Notes: a model not told the origin generated them from the sequence alone. 64,000 bases of DNA from Erythrobacter ani (GCF_019204025.1 NZ_JAGSPB010000002.1:496001-560000); one strand, 5' to 3'. Positions 43,082 through 52,805 are shown, counted from the stretch's first letter. Translations and numbers: made by a program.

Positions 43082-44764
43082 CTATTGTTTCGCGATCCGA
43101 TTGAGCAGCAGCACGGGCAGAAGACCTGCGGCGAGCAGGATGAGAGCGGGGATCGAGGCTTCGACCAGCCGTTCATCGCTCGCAAGGCGGTAAGTGCGCG
43201 TCGCCAGCGTTTCGAGGTTGAACGGGCGCAGGATCAGGGTCGCGGGCAATTCCCGGACTGTGTCGATGAAGACGAGCGCTGCCGCGCCCAAAAGGCTGGG
43301 CCGCAGCAGGGGCACATAGATGCGGGCAAGGACGCGCGCGGGGTTTGCACCCAGCGACCGGGCCGCCGCGTCGAGCGAGGGGGGGATCTTCGACAGGCCG
43401 CCATCGACCGAATTGTACGCCACCGTCAGGAACCGAACCGATAGCGCGTAGATTAGGATGATGCTTGTACCGGTGAGCAGCAACCCGCCGTCATAACCCA
43501 GGCTGTCGCGGGCAAAGCGCGTAAGGCTGACATCGACAGCTCCCAGAGGCGCAAGCAATCCGACCGCCAGCAATGCGCCGGGCAGCGCATAGCCAAGAGT
43601 CGCGATGCGAATGGTCCCTTTGACCGCGCGGCTGGTGGTGCGCGCCTTCGCAAAGGCAAGCAGCAGGGCCGTAAGCAGACATGCGATTGAAGTCGCTAGG
43701 CCCAGCCACAGGCTTCCGCTGGCATAGGTGCCGAGCCCGCCCGCTGCCTGAAGCGCGACATCGCTTGCCGATAGCCACAGCAAGTGCGCAGCGGGAATGA
43801 CGAAACCGAGGAGAACGGGCAGGATGCAGGCCAGCGCCGCTCCGGCCTTGCCCATGGGAGACAACGCGATCAACGGCCCGGCCGTGCCTCTCGCAAGACC
43901 GTCTTGGCTGTCGCTCCGCCCCTTGCGGGTCGCGGTCTCCAGCGCAATCAGGACGATCACGAACACAAGCATGATCGCTGCGAGTTTCAGTGCGACCTGC
44001 TTGTCCCCCATCAGCAGCCAGCTGCGGAATATGCCTGTGCTGAAAGTCGGGATGGCGAAATATTGGGCGACACCGAAATCGGCGAGCACTTCCATCAGGA
44101 CCAGCGCCAATCCCCCTGCAATGGCAGGCCGCGCGGCAGGAAGTGCAACGCGGAAGAACGCGCGCGAAGGGGACGCGCCAAGGCTGCGCGCGGCCTTGAA
44201 CTGAGACTGGCTTTGCGTAGCGAAGGCAGCGCGGGCGAGCAGGTAGACATAAGGATAGAGCACGATTGCGAGCACGAAGGCGCCGCCCGCCAGCGAGCGC
44301 ACTTGCGGGAACCAGTATTGGCCCACTTGCGCGCCGGTGAGCGCGCGAAGGCCCGATTGGACGGGTCCGGTAAAATCAAGCAGGTCTGCGTAAATATACG
44401 CCCCGATATAAGCGGGCACCGCCAGCGGAAGGACGAGGGCCCAGCTCAACAAACGACGGCCCGGAAACTCCGCCGCACTCACCAGCCAGGCGCAGCCTGC
44501 GCCGATCATCAATGCCAGGCCGCCAGCGAGCAGCATCAGCAACAGCGTATTACCCGCGTACCGCGGCAGGACCGATCCCGCGAGATGCGACAGCGCTTCC
44601 ATCCCCCCGCTGGGAGCGGAGGCAAGGATCGCGATGATCGGCAGTGCGGCGAGCGCCGCAACGATGACCGCCGATAGCAGCCAGCCATCCACGCTCCAGC
44701 TTCGCATCGAAGCGCGAGGCGTGCTTGCTTCGGACGCGTCAACTTGCCTAAGGCGGCTTACCAC
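43082..44764 (-). CDS. fbpB: Ferric iron ABC transporter permease (two-domain FbpB type)
   Basis: 560 residues with about 12 membrane helices in two homologous halves, each with a BPD-permease loop (AARSLGASPSRAFFRVALPAARPAI and AARSLGANPARVLARIYVPLLRPS). This fused architecture is typical of iron(III) permeases. A GTG at 44764 starts the frame; the ATG at 44707 is another option. It is divergent from fbpC with a 32-bp gap and is followed by bchI on the same strand after 86 bp. Confidence 0.92.
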   Translation of the reverse strand: MVSRLRQVDASEASTPRASMRSWSVDGWLLSAVIVAALAALPIIAILASAPSGGMEALSHLAGSVLPRYAGNTLLLMLLAGGLALMIGAGCAWLVSAAEFPGRRLLSWALVLPLAVPAYIGAYIYADLLDFTGPVQSGLRALTGAQVGQYWFPQVRSLAGGAFVLAIVLYPYVYLLARAAFATQSQSQFKAARSLGASPSRAFFRVALPAARPAIAGGLALVLMEVLADFGVAQYFAIPTFSTGIFRSWLLMGDKQVALKLAAIMLVFVIVLIALETATRKGRSDSQDGLARGTAGPLIALSPMGKAGAALACILPVLLGFVIPAAHLLWLSASDVALQAAGGLGTYASGSLWLGLATSIACLLTALLLAFAKARTTSRAVKGTIRIATLGYALPGALLAVGLLAPLGAVDVSLTRFARDSLGYDGGLLLTGTSIILIYALSVRFLTVAYNSVDGGLSKIPPSLDAAARSLGANPARVLARIYVPLLRPSLLGAAALVFIDTVRELPATLILRPFNLETLATRTYRLASDERLVEASIPALILLAAGLLPVLLLNRIAKQ

Positions 44765-44796
44765 GTGCGCGCATCCATTTTAGCCGGAACCCACAA

Positions 44797-45816
44797 TTGA
44801 GCCTCGAATTTCGCCATATTGCCCATGCTTACGGTTCAGTGCAGGCACTTGAAGACGTCAGCTTCACCGCACCGACGGGTGAGATCACCTGCCTGCTTGG
44901 ATCGTCGGGTTGCGGAAAGTCAACCTTGCTGAACCTTGCTGCCGGATTATTGCCGGTGCAGCGGGGGTTGGTGCGGCTCGGCGATGAAGTGCTTGCCGAC
45001 GAGAGCCGCAATCCGCCGCCGGAGAAGCGCCCCGTCGGGCTGGTGTTCCAGGACGGCGCGCTCTTCCCGCACATGACGATCGCGCAAAATATCGGTTTCG
45101 GGCTTGGCCGGGACGATATCGGCAAAGTGGAAAGCTGGCTCGATCACGCGGGGCTGACGGGGCTGGGTGCGCGCTATCCGCACCAGCTTTCCGGCGGGCA
45201 ACAGCAACGCGCCGCGCTTGCAAGAGCGATGGCACCTGGCCCGCAGGTGTTGCTGATGGACGAACCATTCGCGAGCGTCGATATCGTGCTGCGCCGCCGC
45301 CTGCGCCGCGATTGCCGCATCCTCCTTCGCGAGCAGGGCGCGACCACGGTGCTGGTCACTCACGATCCGTCCGAAGCGCTCGATATCGCAGACCGGATCG
45401 CGGTGATGGAAGCGGGGCGGATCGTGCAATTCGGCACTCCCGATGAACTGCACCAGGCGCCGGCGACTGCATCTGTCGGTGCGATCTTCGGCGGTGCGCA
45501 GGTCGTCTCGGCGGAGCGCGACGGTGCTGGCCTGCGGACGGCGTTCGGAACATGGTTGCAGGATACGGTTGCAGGAGATTTGCCGGATACGGCGCAATTG
45601 GATTTGCTGTTGTTCGCAAACGGGCTCGACATCGTGCCTGATCCCGCTGGACTTGCGGTGCGTGACATTCACCCGGTAGGCGCTGATTTCCGCGTGCTGC
45701 TTTCAGCGCAGGACGGTCAGGAAATCACGGTCGAAACCGGCACCGCCGCTGCACCCGGAACGCGGTACAAGGTGACCCCTAAACCGAACAGCATTCGCGC
45801 ATTTGCGCGCACTTAG
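44797..45816 (+). CDS. fbpC: Ferric iron ABC transporter ATP-binding protein
   Basis: 339 residues: ABC domain with Walker A GSSGCGKSTLL, signature LSGGQQQRAALARAM, Walker B VLLMDEPFASVD and H-loop VTHDPSEALD, followed by a TOBE-type C-terminal domain. It energises the FbpB permease. Start codon TTG at 44797. fbpA follows 60 bp later with a Fur-box-like element in the gap. Confidence 0.92.
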   Translation: MSLEFRHIAHAYGSVQALEDVSFTAPTGEITCLLGSSGCGKSTLLNLAAGLLPVQRGLVRLGDEVLADESRNPPPEKRPVGLVFQDGALFPHMTIAQNIGFGLGRDDIGKVESWLDHAGLTGLGARYPHQLSGGQQQRAALARAMAPGPQVLLMDEPFASVDIVLRRRLRRDCRILLREQGATTVLVTHDPSEALDIADRIAVMEAGRIVQFGTPDELHQAPATASVGAIFGGAQVVSAERDGAGLRTAFGTWLQDTVAGDLPDTAQLDLLLFANGLDIVPDPAGLAVRDIHPVGADFRVLLSAQDGQEITVETGTAAAPGTRYKVTPKPNSIRAFART

Positions 45817-45833
45817 CGCTTGCGTGATCCTGT

Positions 45834-45852
45834 AATAATGATAATCACTCGC
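45834..45852. promoter_or_regulatory. Fur-box-like site upstream of fbpA
   Basis: AATAATGATAATCACTCGC agrees with the classical 19-bp Fur consensus at 15 of 19 positions by eye, with the AATGATAATCA core intact. It lies 25 bp before the fbpA start, suggesting iron repression of fbpA separately from fbpC. Confidence 0.65.
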
Positions 45853-45876
45853 AAAACTTGGATGGAAGGGTTTTCG

Positions 45877-46911
45877 ATGAAAAAGAGTATTGTGGCCGGC
45901 CTGCTGGCGCTCGCCGTCACAGCGTGCGGGTCGGGGGAAGAAGCGGATACGGAAACCGATGCCGGGGTGGTGAACCTCTATTCCTCGCGCCACTACGACA
46001 CCGATCTTGCGCTCTATGAAGACTTCACCGCGCAGACCGGGATCGAGGTAAACCTGATCGAGGCGGAAGCCGACGCCCTGATCGAACGGATCCAGAGCGA
46101 AGACGAATTCTCACCGGCCGATATTCTCATCACGGTCGATGCCGGACGGCTCTGGCGCGCAGAAGAGGCTGGAGTGCTCTCTCCGGTAGAAAGCGAAATT
46201 CTCGCCGAGCGTCTGCCGATCTACCTTCGTCATCCGGACAATCTCTGGTTCGGGCTGTCGACCCGCGCCCGGGTGATTATTTATAACAGGGATGCGGGCG
46301 AGCCCGAGGGACTGGAAAGCTACGCCGACCTCGCCGATCCTGCATTCGAGGGCGAAATCTGCATTCGCTCGTCGTCCAACATCTACAACATTTCGCTGCT
46401 TTCCAGCATCATCGCCAATCGCGGCGAGGAAGCGGCCGAGGAATGGGCCAAAGGCGTCGTGTCGAATTTCGCGCGCGATCCGCAGGGCAACGACACCGCG
46501 CAGATCGAGGCTGTCGCATCGGGCGAATGCCGCATTGCGGTTGTGAACACCTATTACCTCGCACGCTTTGCAGGTGGAGGTGAAGACCAAAAAGCGATCT
46601 TCGATAATCTTGGCGTCATCTTCCCCGATCAGGACGGCGCGGGCACCCACATCAACATCAGCGGTGCCGGGGTGGTGAAGACCGCACCCAACCGTGAAAA
46701 CGCCATCCGTTTCCTCGAATACCTGACCTCGGAAAGCGCGCAGCGGTACTTTGCCGATGGCAACAATGAATACCCGGCAGTCAGCGGCCTCGAAGCAAAC
46801 TCGGCGGTCGAAATGCTCGGCGATTTCAAACCCGACACTTTGAACGCGGCTGAGATCGGCAAGAATCAGCGTGAAGCTGTGGAGATATTCGACCGGGCCG
46901 GGTGGAACTGA
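45877..46911 (+). CDS. fbpA: Ferric iron-binding lipoprotein of the ABC transporter
   Basis: 344 residues with lipoprotein signal (lipobox VTAC) and an FbpA/FutA-type solute-binding fold: VVNLYSSRHYDTDLALYEDF near the N-terminus, NIYNISLLSSIIANRG, and the Tyr pair in VVNTYYLARF, typical iron ligands. It captures Fe3+ in the periplasm. Start at 45877 has GGAAGGG upstream. It overlaps the next lipoprotein gene if that begins at 46902. Confidence 0.92.
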   Translation: MKKSIVAGLLALAVTACGSGEEADTETDAGVVNLYSSRHYDTDLALYEDFTAQTGIEVNLIEAEADALIERIQSEDEFSPADILITVDAGRLWRAEEAGVLSPVESEILAERLPIYLRHPDNLWFGLSTRARVIIYNRDAGEPEGLESYADLADPAFEGEICIRSSSNIYNISLLSSIIANRGEEAAEEWAKGVVSNFARDPQGNDTAQIEAVASGECRIAVVNTYYLARFAGGGEDQKAIFDNLGVIFPDQDGAGTHINISGAGVVKTAPNRENAIRFLEYLTSESAQRYFADGNNEYPAVSGLEANSAVEMLGDFKPDTLNAAEIGKNQREAVEIFDRAGWN

Positions 46912-46913
46912 CC

Positions 46914-47609
46914 GTGCGATCCGCGAGGCTGTTTGGACGCGCGCTTGCCGCCGCCATAGCCTTGGCGGTGACGGGTTGCGCTGCTGAACAGTCCGCCGAC
47001 ACAGCGCAAGAGACACCAGTCTCCACCGATCGCGATGAGCTGGCCAAACGGCTGGTATTCATGGCGGGCCATGTCGAAGCAGGCATAGCGCTTTACCGTG
47101 CCGGCGAAGGGGCAGAGGGCGGTCCGCATCTGCTGCACCCAGTCTCGGAAAGCTACGCTGAGGAGCGCGAAGGGTTGGACGCGATCGGATTCGACCCCGC
47201 GCCGTTCGAAGCCGTGTCCCAAGCGCTGGACGCAGGACGACCCGCACAAGAAATCGAGCCGCAGCTGGCAAAAGTCGAGGCCAATCTGGCCGATATGCGC
47301 GCGGCTGCCGGCGGAGAGACGGGCGCGCTCATCGAGTATCTCATGGACCTTGCGGTCGAGGAATATGGCGTCGGGGTGACGGATGGCGCTGTGACAGACG
47401 CGGGCGAGTACCAGGACGCCTGGGGCTTCGCCGTCGTCGCGCGGCAGCTCGCGCAGGACCTCCCTACGGAACAGCGCAGCGAAGTGATGCCCGAGCTTGA
47501 CGCCCTGATCGCCCTGTGGCCGGAGAACGCGCCGACCTTACCCGATAATCCTGCCAGTTCAGAGGCAATCAGCAATCAGGCAGAGCGAGTGAAATCACGC
47601 CTTCCCTGA
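46914..47609 (+). CDS. Lipoprotein coupled to fbpA, function unknown
   Basis: About 231 residues with an N-terminal lipoprotein signal (lipobox VTGC). The mature part is helical, acidic and Ala/Glu-rich, with HVEAGIALYRAGEGAEGGPHLLHPVSE and a C-terminal four-helix character. GTG codons at 46902 (overlapping the fbpA end) or 46914 can start it. The operon position suggests a role in iron uptake; resemblance to imelysin/EfeO-like helical lipoproteins is only superficial (it has paired His in the first helices). Confidence 0.75.
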   Translation: MRSARLFGRALAAAIALAVTGCAAEQSADTAQETPVSTDRDELAKRLVFMAGHVEAGIALYRAGEGAEGGPHLLHPVSESYAEEREGLDAIGFDPAPFEAVSQALDAGRPAQEIEPQLAKVEANLADMRAAAGGETGALIEYLMDLAVEEYGVGVTDGAVTDAGEYQDAWGFAVVARQLAQDLPTEQRSEVMPELDALIALWPENAPTLPDNPASSEAISNQAERVKSRLP

Positions 47610-47751
47610 CTCCACTTAGGGCCGCAGCGGCAAGCCGCACTTTCAACCCTTATTACTAAACTACCTTGATGCAGCGGCGCGAAACGTCCATTTGCGCCCC
47701 CGATATTGCCGCGCGAAGTGCGGCGAACATTTCACATTCGAGGCCCAAGTT

Positions 47752-48567
47752 TTGAACCAGCCCATCACCGATCGTGAGCAATTTCAGGAAAGCGGCGCGC
47801 TTTCGGTAGAAACCGTCACGCACGTCCACCATTGGACCGATACGCTCTTTTCATTGAAGATGACCCGCCCGCCGAGCTTCCGCTTTCGCTCGGGCGAGTT
47901 CGTGATGATCGGCCTGCCGGGCGACAATGGGAAGCCCCTGCTGCGCGCCTATTCGATGGCGAGCCCCAGCTATGCCGAGGAAATCGAATTCCTCTCGATC
48001 AAGGTGCAGGACGGCCCACTGACTTCACGGCTCCAGCATATCAAGGTGGGCGATCCTATCTATCTCGGCAAGAAGCCGACCGGCACGCTCGTCACCGACG
48101 CGCTGCTGCCGGGCAAGCGACTTTTCATGCTTTCGACCGGCACCGGCCTCGCGCCTTTCATGAGCCTGGTGCGCGATCCCGAAGTGTATGCGATGTATGA
48201 CGAGGTCATCGTCGTCCATTCGGTCCGTCACAAGGATGAGCTGGCGTACCGCGAATTACTTGAATCGAAGCTCGAAGGCGATCCGCTGCTTGAAGACGAA
48301 GACCGCGAACGGTTCATCTATGTGCCGACGGTGACCCGTGAAGCATTCCGGACAACAGGCCGGATCCAGACGCTGCTCGACAGCGGCGACCTGTTCAAGG
48401 ATAGCAAGGGCCCGCAGAAATTCGTGCCGGAGGATGACCGGGTGATGCTGTGTGGATCAATGGCCATGATCAAGGACCACGCCGCCGACCTGGAAAACCG
48501 CGGATTCGAGGAAGGCGCAAACAACAAACCCGGCCAGTTCGTGATTGAGCGTGCTTTCGTAGGGTAA
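47752..48567 (+). CDS. fpr: Ferredoxin--NADP+ reductase
   Basis: About 271 residues. FAD-binding RAYSMASP, NADP-binding LSTGTGLAPFMSLVRD, and the C-terminus FVIERAFVG are diagnostic of bacterial ferredoxin/flavodoxin-NADP reductase. The start is set at TTG 47752 (GAGG upstream) because family proteins are 255-272 residues; the frame is open from 47692. It may supply or drain reduced ferredoxin, the donor for BchL/BchX, but there is no operon link to the PGC. Confidence 0.92.
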   Translation: MNQPITDREQFQESGALSVETVTHVHHWTDTLFSLKMTRPPSFRFRSGEFVMIGLPGDNGKPLLRAYSMASPSYAEEIEFLSIKVQDGPLTSRLQHIKVGDPIYLGKKPTGTLVTDALLPGKRLFMLSTGTGLAPFMSLVRDPEVYAMYDEVIVVHSVRHKDELAYRELLESKLEGDPLLEDEDRERFIYVPTVTREAFRTTGRIQTLLDSGDLFKDSKGPQKFVPEDDRVMLCGSMAMIKDHAADLENRGFEEGANNKPGQFVIERAFVG

Positions 48568-48645
48568 GGCGCGAGCCCGATAGGTCTCAAGACCGAGAGG
48601 CTGTCACCTCTCAAATTGCCAGACGGGCTGGCGATCGATCCTATG

Positions 48646-49248
48646 TTATCGATTGCGGCGCTGCAAAATGTCTACGACCGGGCGGTCGCTCCAGAGTTGC
48701 ACTTCAATGTACTTCTCGAATTCTCGCTTGTGATAACCGTCGTATTCGTCGTCTTCTGCACCATTGGGGAGTCCGAATTCGGCGACGACGTCCTCCAGCT
48801 CATCAAGGAGAAACACTTTTTCGTGGTAGGGCTTGAGAGGTTCGGGCGGGAGGCCAAACTCAGCTCCCAGCCGCATGGAGATAAAACTGTCGGGGTAAGT
48901 GAAACTCACTTGCTCTCGCGCTAGCGTGCGCCAATCGAGTTTTACGGCCTCCGGATCAGGATATAGACCGGAAAACCACGCGCATTCGCCCAAGACAAAA
49001 TAGTGCGGCGATTGCCTGCCCGGTTTGCCACCGCGTTCCTTGAAGAGACGTAGTAGTTTTCGTTCCGTCTTCCTCCGTAAATCCATGTAACGACCGCCGA
49101 ATACCCGCTTGAAATCCGGATTGTTCGCTTTGCGCTCGTTCAAGGCCGCGAGGACTTCTGCCAGCTCGCCCGGCGGCAAATCACTCAAGTTTTGAAACGG
49201 GCGGTCAGAGCGCGAGTAGTAATGCGTGATTTCGGGAGGAACAGTCAT
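48646..49248 (-). CDS. Hypothetical protein
   Basis: 200 residues from the ATG at 49248 (frame extends 13 codons upstream). Soluble, charged, with RRKTERKLLRLFKERGGK (basic helix) and an aromatic-rich centre HYFVLGECAWFSGLYPDPEA. No family recognised. GAAAGGAAGC is about 14 bp before the ATG, a suboptimal distance. It is convergent with fpr. Confidence 0.7.
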   Translation of the reverse strand: MTVPPEITHYYSRSDRPFQNLSDLPPGELAEVLAALNERKANNPDFKRVFGGRYMDLRRKTERKLLRLFKERGGKPGRQSPHYFVLGECAWFSGLYPDPEAVKLDWRTLAREQVSFTYPDSFISMRLGAEFGLPPEPLKPYHEKVFLLDELEDVVAEFGLPNGAEDDEYDGYHKREFEKYIEVQLWSDRPVVDILQRRNR

Positions 49249-49378
49249 TGAGCGGCAGCTGCTTCCTTTCAGCGGCACCCCTAGCAAAGCTTCGGGAAAG
49301 GACCAGCGCTTGCAACTGGAGCAAACCCCTTATTCCACAAGCTCGCATGCAATCGAAGCGCCCGCCGCCTCGCGATCA

Positions 49379-50719
49379 CTATGCCGTAGCCATTGCCCTC
49401 TTCCTCATCGCCGGGGCCTCCATGTAGGTGAGGTAGCGCCACAGCCATTCGAGCGGGCCCATCTTGAAATATTTGAGCCAGATGGGGCTGAGGATCAATT
49501 GCGCGACGCACACGATCAGGACGACATAGTACAGCTCGAACCGTTGTAGCTGACCGAAATACCCAAAGCCGACAAAGAAGATCGCGCAGACGACAGAATG
49601 CGTCAGGTAATTGGTGAACGCCATTCTGCCCACTGAGGCCACCGCATGCTGGAGCAGCGGGAACACGCGCGATCGCGCGATCAGCAGCAGCAGCCCCAAA
49701 TGGCCTGCAGTCGTCGCCAGCCTGCCAAGATCATATGTCACCCAGCTCTGGTTGAAGGCCAGCAGGCTGAAATCATTCTCCATCACCCATCGCGTTTCGA
49801 GCGTGTTTGTGGTCAATCCGATGCCATAGCCCACGATGACGAGACCCCAGTAAAAGCGCTGCGACCTTTCAAGCGTGAAAACGCCCCATTTGAACAACGC
49901 CATGCCGATCAGCATCATGCCGAACCCGTCGAAGGCCATGTAGCGATAAAAACCCCAGCTTTGCGCCTGCCCGGTTTCGGCTGCGACCTGTGAGAATGCA
50001 CTCGAATATCCGCCAGTGCGCGCGGCTGTGTAGGCCTGCCGTTCTTCCTCTGTCTGCTCGTGATCGGCTACCGCTTTTTCCCAGCTTTCCGCCTGTTCTT
50101 GCCTCTCATCCGTAAGCTGTGCGCCGCTGACCTGCGACGCGGCAAACGTGTTGTAATCGTCCATCATGCCCGTTGCGCTTTTCACGCTGAGTGCCGCGCT
50201 GAACAGCAGAGCCCCCGCTCCGATCAGCAGCAACCATTTCGGCATCATGTTGCGGAACGAAAAGATCAGCAGAGCGGTCAATCCGTAATAGAACAGGATG
50301 TCTCCGCTCCACAGCAGGAGATAGCCGTTCACCAGGCCGAACGCCGCGAGCCACAGATTTCGCCGCATGTAAATGTCTGCCACATCGGAGCGGCCCTTCG
50401 CTTCCAGCCTGCTCGTGAACAGGATCACGCCCGCGCCGAACAGCATGGAAAACAATCCGCGCTGAGTCCCTTCGAAACCGATCTGGATGATGATCCAGGA
50501 GAGGAGGTTAGCGCCCTCTGCGCCTCCCGCATTCATCGGATTGCTGTAGGCATTCGGCAATCCGAAGCCGGTGATGTTCATCAGCAGGATGCCGAACAGC
50601 GCCGCTCCCCGCACAAAATCCAGCGCGGCAATGCGGCTGGACGTCGGACTGGCAGGCGCCATGTCCGGTGTTGCGGCGTCGAATTTTCGATCTTCAAATG
50701 CGGTCGCACTGCTGGCCAT
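49379..50719 (-). CDS. DUF418 (YeiB-like) membrane protein
   Basis: 446 residues with about ten membrane helices. The N-terminal ALDFVRGAALFGILLMNITGF and the C-terminal LTHSVVCAIFFVGFGYFG...GPLEWLWRYLTY features mark the DUF418/YeiB group, related to acyltransferase-like membrane proteins. No substrate known. Monocistronic by appearance, divergent from the acyl-CoA dehydrogenase. Confidence 0.9.
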   Translation of the reverse strand: MASSATAFEDRKFDAATPDMAPASPTSSRIAALDFVRGAALFGILLMNITGFGLPNAYSNPMNAGGAEGANLLSWIIIQIGFEGTQRGLFSMLFGAGVILFTSRLEAKGRSDVADIYMRRNLWLAAFGLVNGYLLLWSGDILFYYGLTALLIFSFRNMMPKWLLLIGAGALLFSAALSVKSATGMMDDYNTFAASQVSGAQLTDERQEQAESWEKAVADHEQTEEERQAYTAARTGGYSSAFSQVAAETGQAQSWGFYRYMAFDGFGMMLIGMALFKWGVFTLERSQRFYWGLVIVGYGIGLTTNTLETRWVMENDFSLLAFNQSWVTYDLGRLATTAGHLGLLLLIARSRVFPLLQHAVASVGRMAFTNYLTHSVVCAIFFVGFGYFGQLQRFELYYVVLIVCVAQLILSPIWLKYFKMGPLEWLWRYLTYMEAPAMRKRAMATA

Positions 50720-50953
50720 CGTACCCCCCCAAGGTCTGGCTTTTCATGTGCGACCCATGAAACCTGAAGGCGGCAGGTGGCCTGCGCGTTCAGTCGCTCC
50801 CTGTGTATAGCTGATTGCGCTCGATGCAACTGGCTGAGGCGCTTTGTCCTCTTTGATCGCCAACGTTGCACCTTTCGCGCTTGACCCCCGCGGCCCCACG
50901 CGCTTCAATCCGTTCCAGAAGAAAACCCAATTTTTGGAAGAGAGATAATCTGC

Positions 50954-52096
50954 ATGCTCGATACCTCGTACCGCACCGCCTACAACGAAGACCACGAGGC
51001 GTTTCGCGATACCGTTCGCAAAGTGCTGTCCGAGCATATGGAGCCGTATCTCGACCAGCATGAGGAAGAGGGCGTAGTCCCGCGCAAGGCGTGGAAGGCA
51101 CTGGGCGAGGCGGGCATGCTGTGCCCCACTGTCGCCGAGGAGAATGGCGGGCTGGGCCTCGATTTCGGGTTCAATTGCGTGCTCGCCGAAGAACTCGCCT
51201 ATCTCGGCACATCGGCGGGCTTCACCCTGCAGAACGACATCACGGTCAATTATTTCGAACGGCTCGGCAGCGACGAGCAGAAGGCGAAATATCTCCCCGG
51301 TATGATTTCGGGCGATATCATCACCGCCATCGCCATGACGGAACCGGGTGCAGGGTCCGATCTTCAGGGTGTGAAAACCACTGCGATTCCGGATGGCAAT
51401 CACCTCGTCGTCAACGGCTCGAAAACCTACATCACGAATGGCCAGAACGCCGATGTCGTGATCGTCGTGGCGAAGACCGATCCTACCGCCGGGGCGAAAG
51501 GCACTAGCCTCGTGCTGGTAGACGCCGACACGCCGGGGTTCGAACGGGGGCGCAATCTCGACAAGATCGGGCAGCACTCCGCCGACACGTCCGAGCTGTT
51601 TTTCCAGGATGTGCGCGTGCCCAAGACCAACATCTTGGGCGGCGAGGGACGCGGCTTCATCCACCTGATGGAAGAATTGCCGCAGGAACGTCTCAGCATC
51701 GCCGTCAGTGCGCAGGGCGGGGCGCAGCGCGCGTTCGACGAAGCGGTGAAGTTCACCAAGGACCGCAAGGCGTTCGGGCGCACCGTGTTCGAGTTTCAGA
51801 ACACCAAGTTCACGCTCGCCGATCTGAAGGCGAAGCTCCAAGTCGGCTGGGCGCACCTCGATTGGGCCATCGCCCGGCACCTGCGCGGCGAACTGACCAC
51901 GGACGAGGCTAGCGCGGCCAAGCTGTGGCACACCGAAATGCAGTGGGAGATGGTCGATGCCTGCCTGCAGCTGCATGGCGGTGCGGGTTACATGAACGAA
52001 TACCCGATCGCGCGGCTGTGGCGCGATGCACGCGTCCAACGCATCTATGGCGGTACCAGCGAGATCATGAAGGAAGTGGTGAGTCGCTCGATTTGA
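50954..52096 (+). CDS. Acyl-CoA dehydrogenase
   Basis: 380 residues, three-domain fold: FAD/substrate segments AMTEPGAGSDLQGV and YITNG, and C-terminal GGAGYMNEYPIARLWRDARV. The usual medium-chain catalytic Glu position (Y-E-G-T) is YGGT here, whereas Glu245 in LPQERLSIAV matches the alternative catalytic Glu of long-chain/isovaleryl-type enzymes. It therefore probably acts on long or branched acyl-CoAs. Confidence 0.93.
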   Translation: MLDTSYRTAYNEDHEAFRDTVRKVLSEHMEPYLDQHEEEGVVPRKAWKALGEAGMLCPTVAEENGGLGLDFGFNCVLAEELAYLGTSAGFTLQNDITVNYFERLGSDEQKAKYLPGMISGDIITAIAMTEPGAGSDLQGVKTTAIPDGNHLVVNGSKTYITNGQNADVVIVVAKTDPTAGAKGTSLVLVDADTPGFERGRNLDKIGQHSADTSELFFQDVRVPKTNILGGEGRGFIHLMEELPQERLSIAVSAQGGAQRAFDEAVKFTKDRKAFGRTVFEFQNTKFTLADLKAKLQVGWAHLDWAIARHLRGELTTDEASAAKLWHTEMQWEMVDACLQLHGGAGYMNEYPIARLWRDARVQRIYGGTSEIMKEVVSRSI

Positions 52097-52130
52097 GCCT
52101 GCTCAACCCGGTATCGGTCCGATAAGCTCT

Positions 52131-52805
52131 TTGTCTAAACCTGCCCCATTGGGTTGGTCCGCGCCGGCCTGGGCCTGCGTGGTGCTGATCGGTATTGTGG
52201 CTCCCGCTGCGGCAATACTGCTGGTTTCGCACGAAGCTTCTCCGTTGCCGGTCGCCTCAGGGGTTGGCCCGATAATTGCCATTGGTCTGATGGGATCCGG
52301 AATGATCGCCGCGGCAGCGACCGGCCGCTTTGCGATAGGCGTCTTTCTCGCCCTGGCGACCGTCGTCGCTCTTTTGCTTCTGGCACAAACTGTCGGACTG
52401 CCGCAGCTGCCAAATCTGCTGACGTTCGGGCTGGCAGTATTTGTGGCGAGTATCAGTTTCGCAGCACGGGGCGCTTTGTTTGCCAAGAGTACGCCCGGCA
52501 AGGGATGGTGGATCGCAGTATTCGTAGTCGCTGGCGAGGCCGCGATCGTGCTCACCGCCTTAGCGCAGCCGGACGCATTGCCGGACTGGCTGTTGGCCCT
52601 GTTGCCCGCTCAATGGGCAAATATGGCAATCCAAGCTGCGTTCACAGGCATCGGCATGTTCGCGGCATGGGCGGCGTTGCTCGCTTTGGGCGGAACTGGC
52701 GCGGCCACGCTGCTGGTCGCAAGGCTTTGGCCAAGTCGCTGGCCTTATCTGGTGATGTTTACAACCTGGCTAGGTATGTCGGCGCTTGTGTACTACCAAT
52801 CCTGA
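52131..52805 (+). CDS. Hypothetical polytopic membrane protein
   Basis: 224 residues with about six hydrophobic helices; no family recognised. It starts at a TTG (52131) 34 bp after the acyl-CoA dehydrogenase, with a poor ribosome site (AAGCTC), and ends 43 bp before the SDR gene on the same strand, so the three may be co-transcribed. Ends with WLGMSALVYYQS. Confidence 0.65.
   Translation: MSKPAPLGWSAPAWACVVLIGIVAPAAAILLVSHEASPLPVASGVGPIIAIGLMGSGMIAAAATGRFAIGVFLALATVVALLLLAQTVGLPQLPNLLTFGLAVFVASISFAARGALFAKSTPGKGWWIAVFVVAGEAAIVLTALAQPDALPDWLLALLPAQWANMAIQAAFTGIGMFAAWAALLALGGTGAATLLVARLWPSRWPYLVMFTTWLGMSALVYYQS

Noticed and set aside
44765-44796. Fur box between fbpB and fbpC
   Set aside because: The 32-bp gap contains no sequence resembling the Fur consensus.
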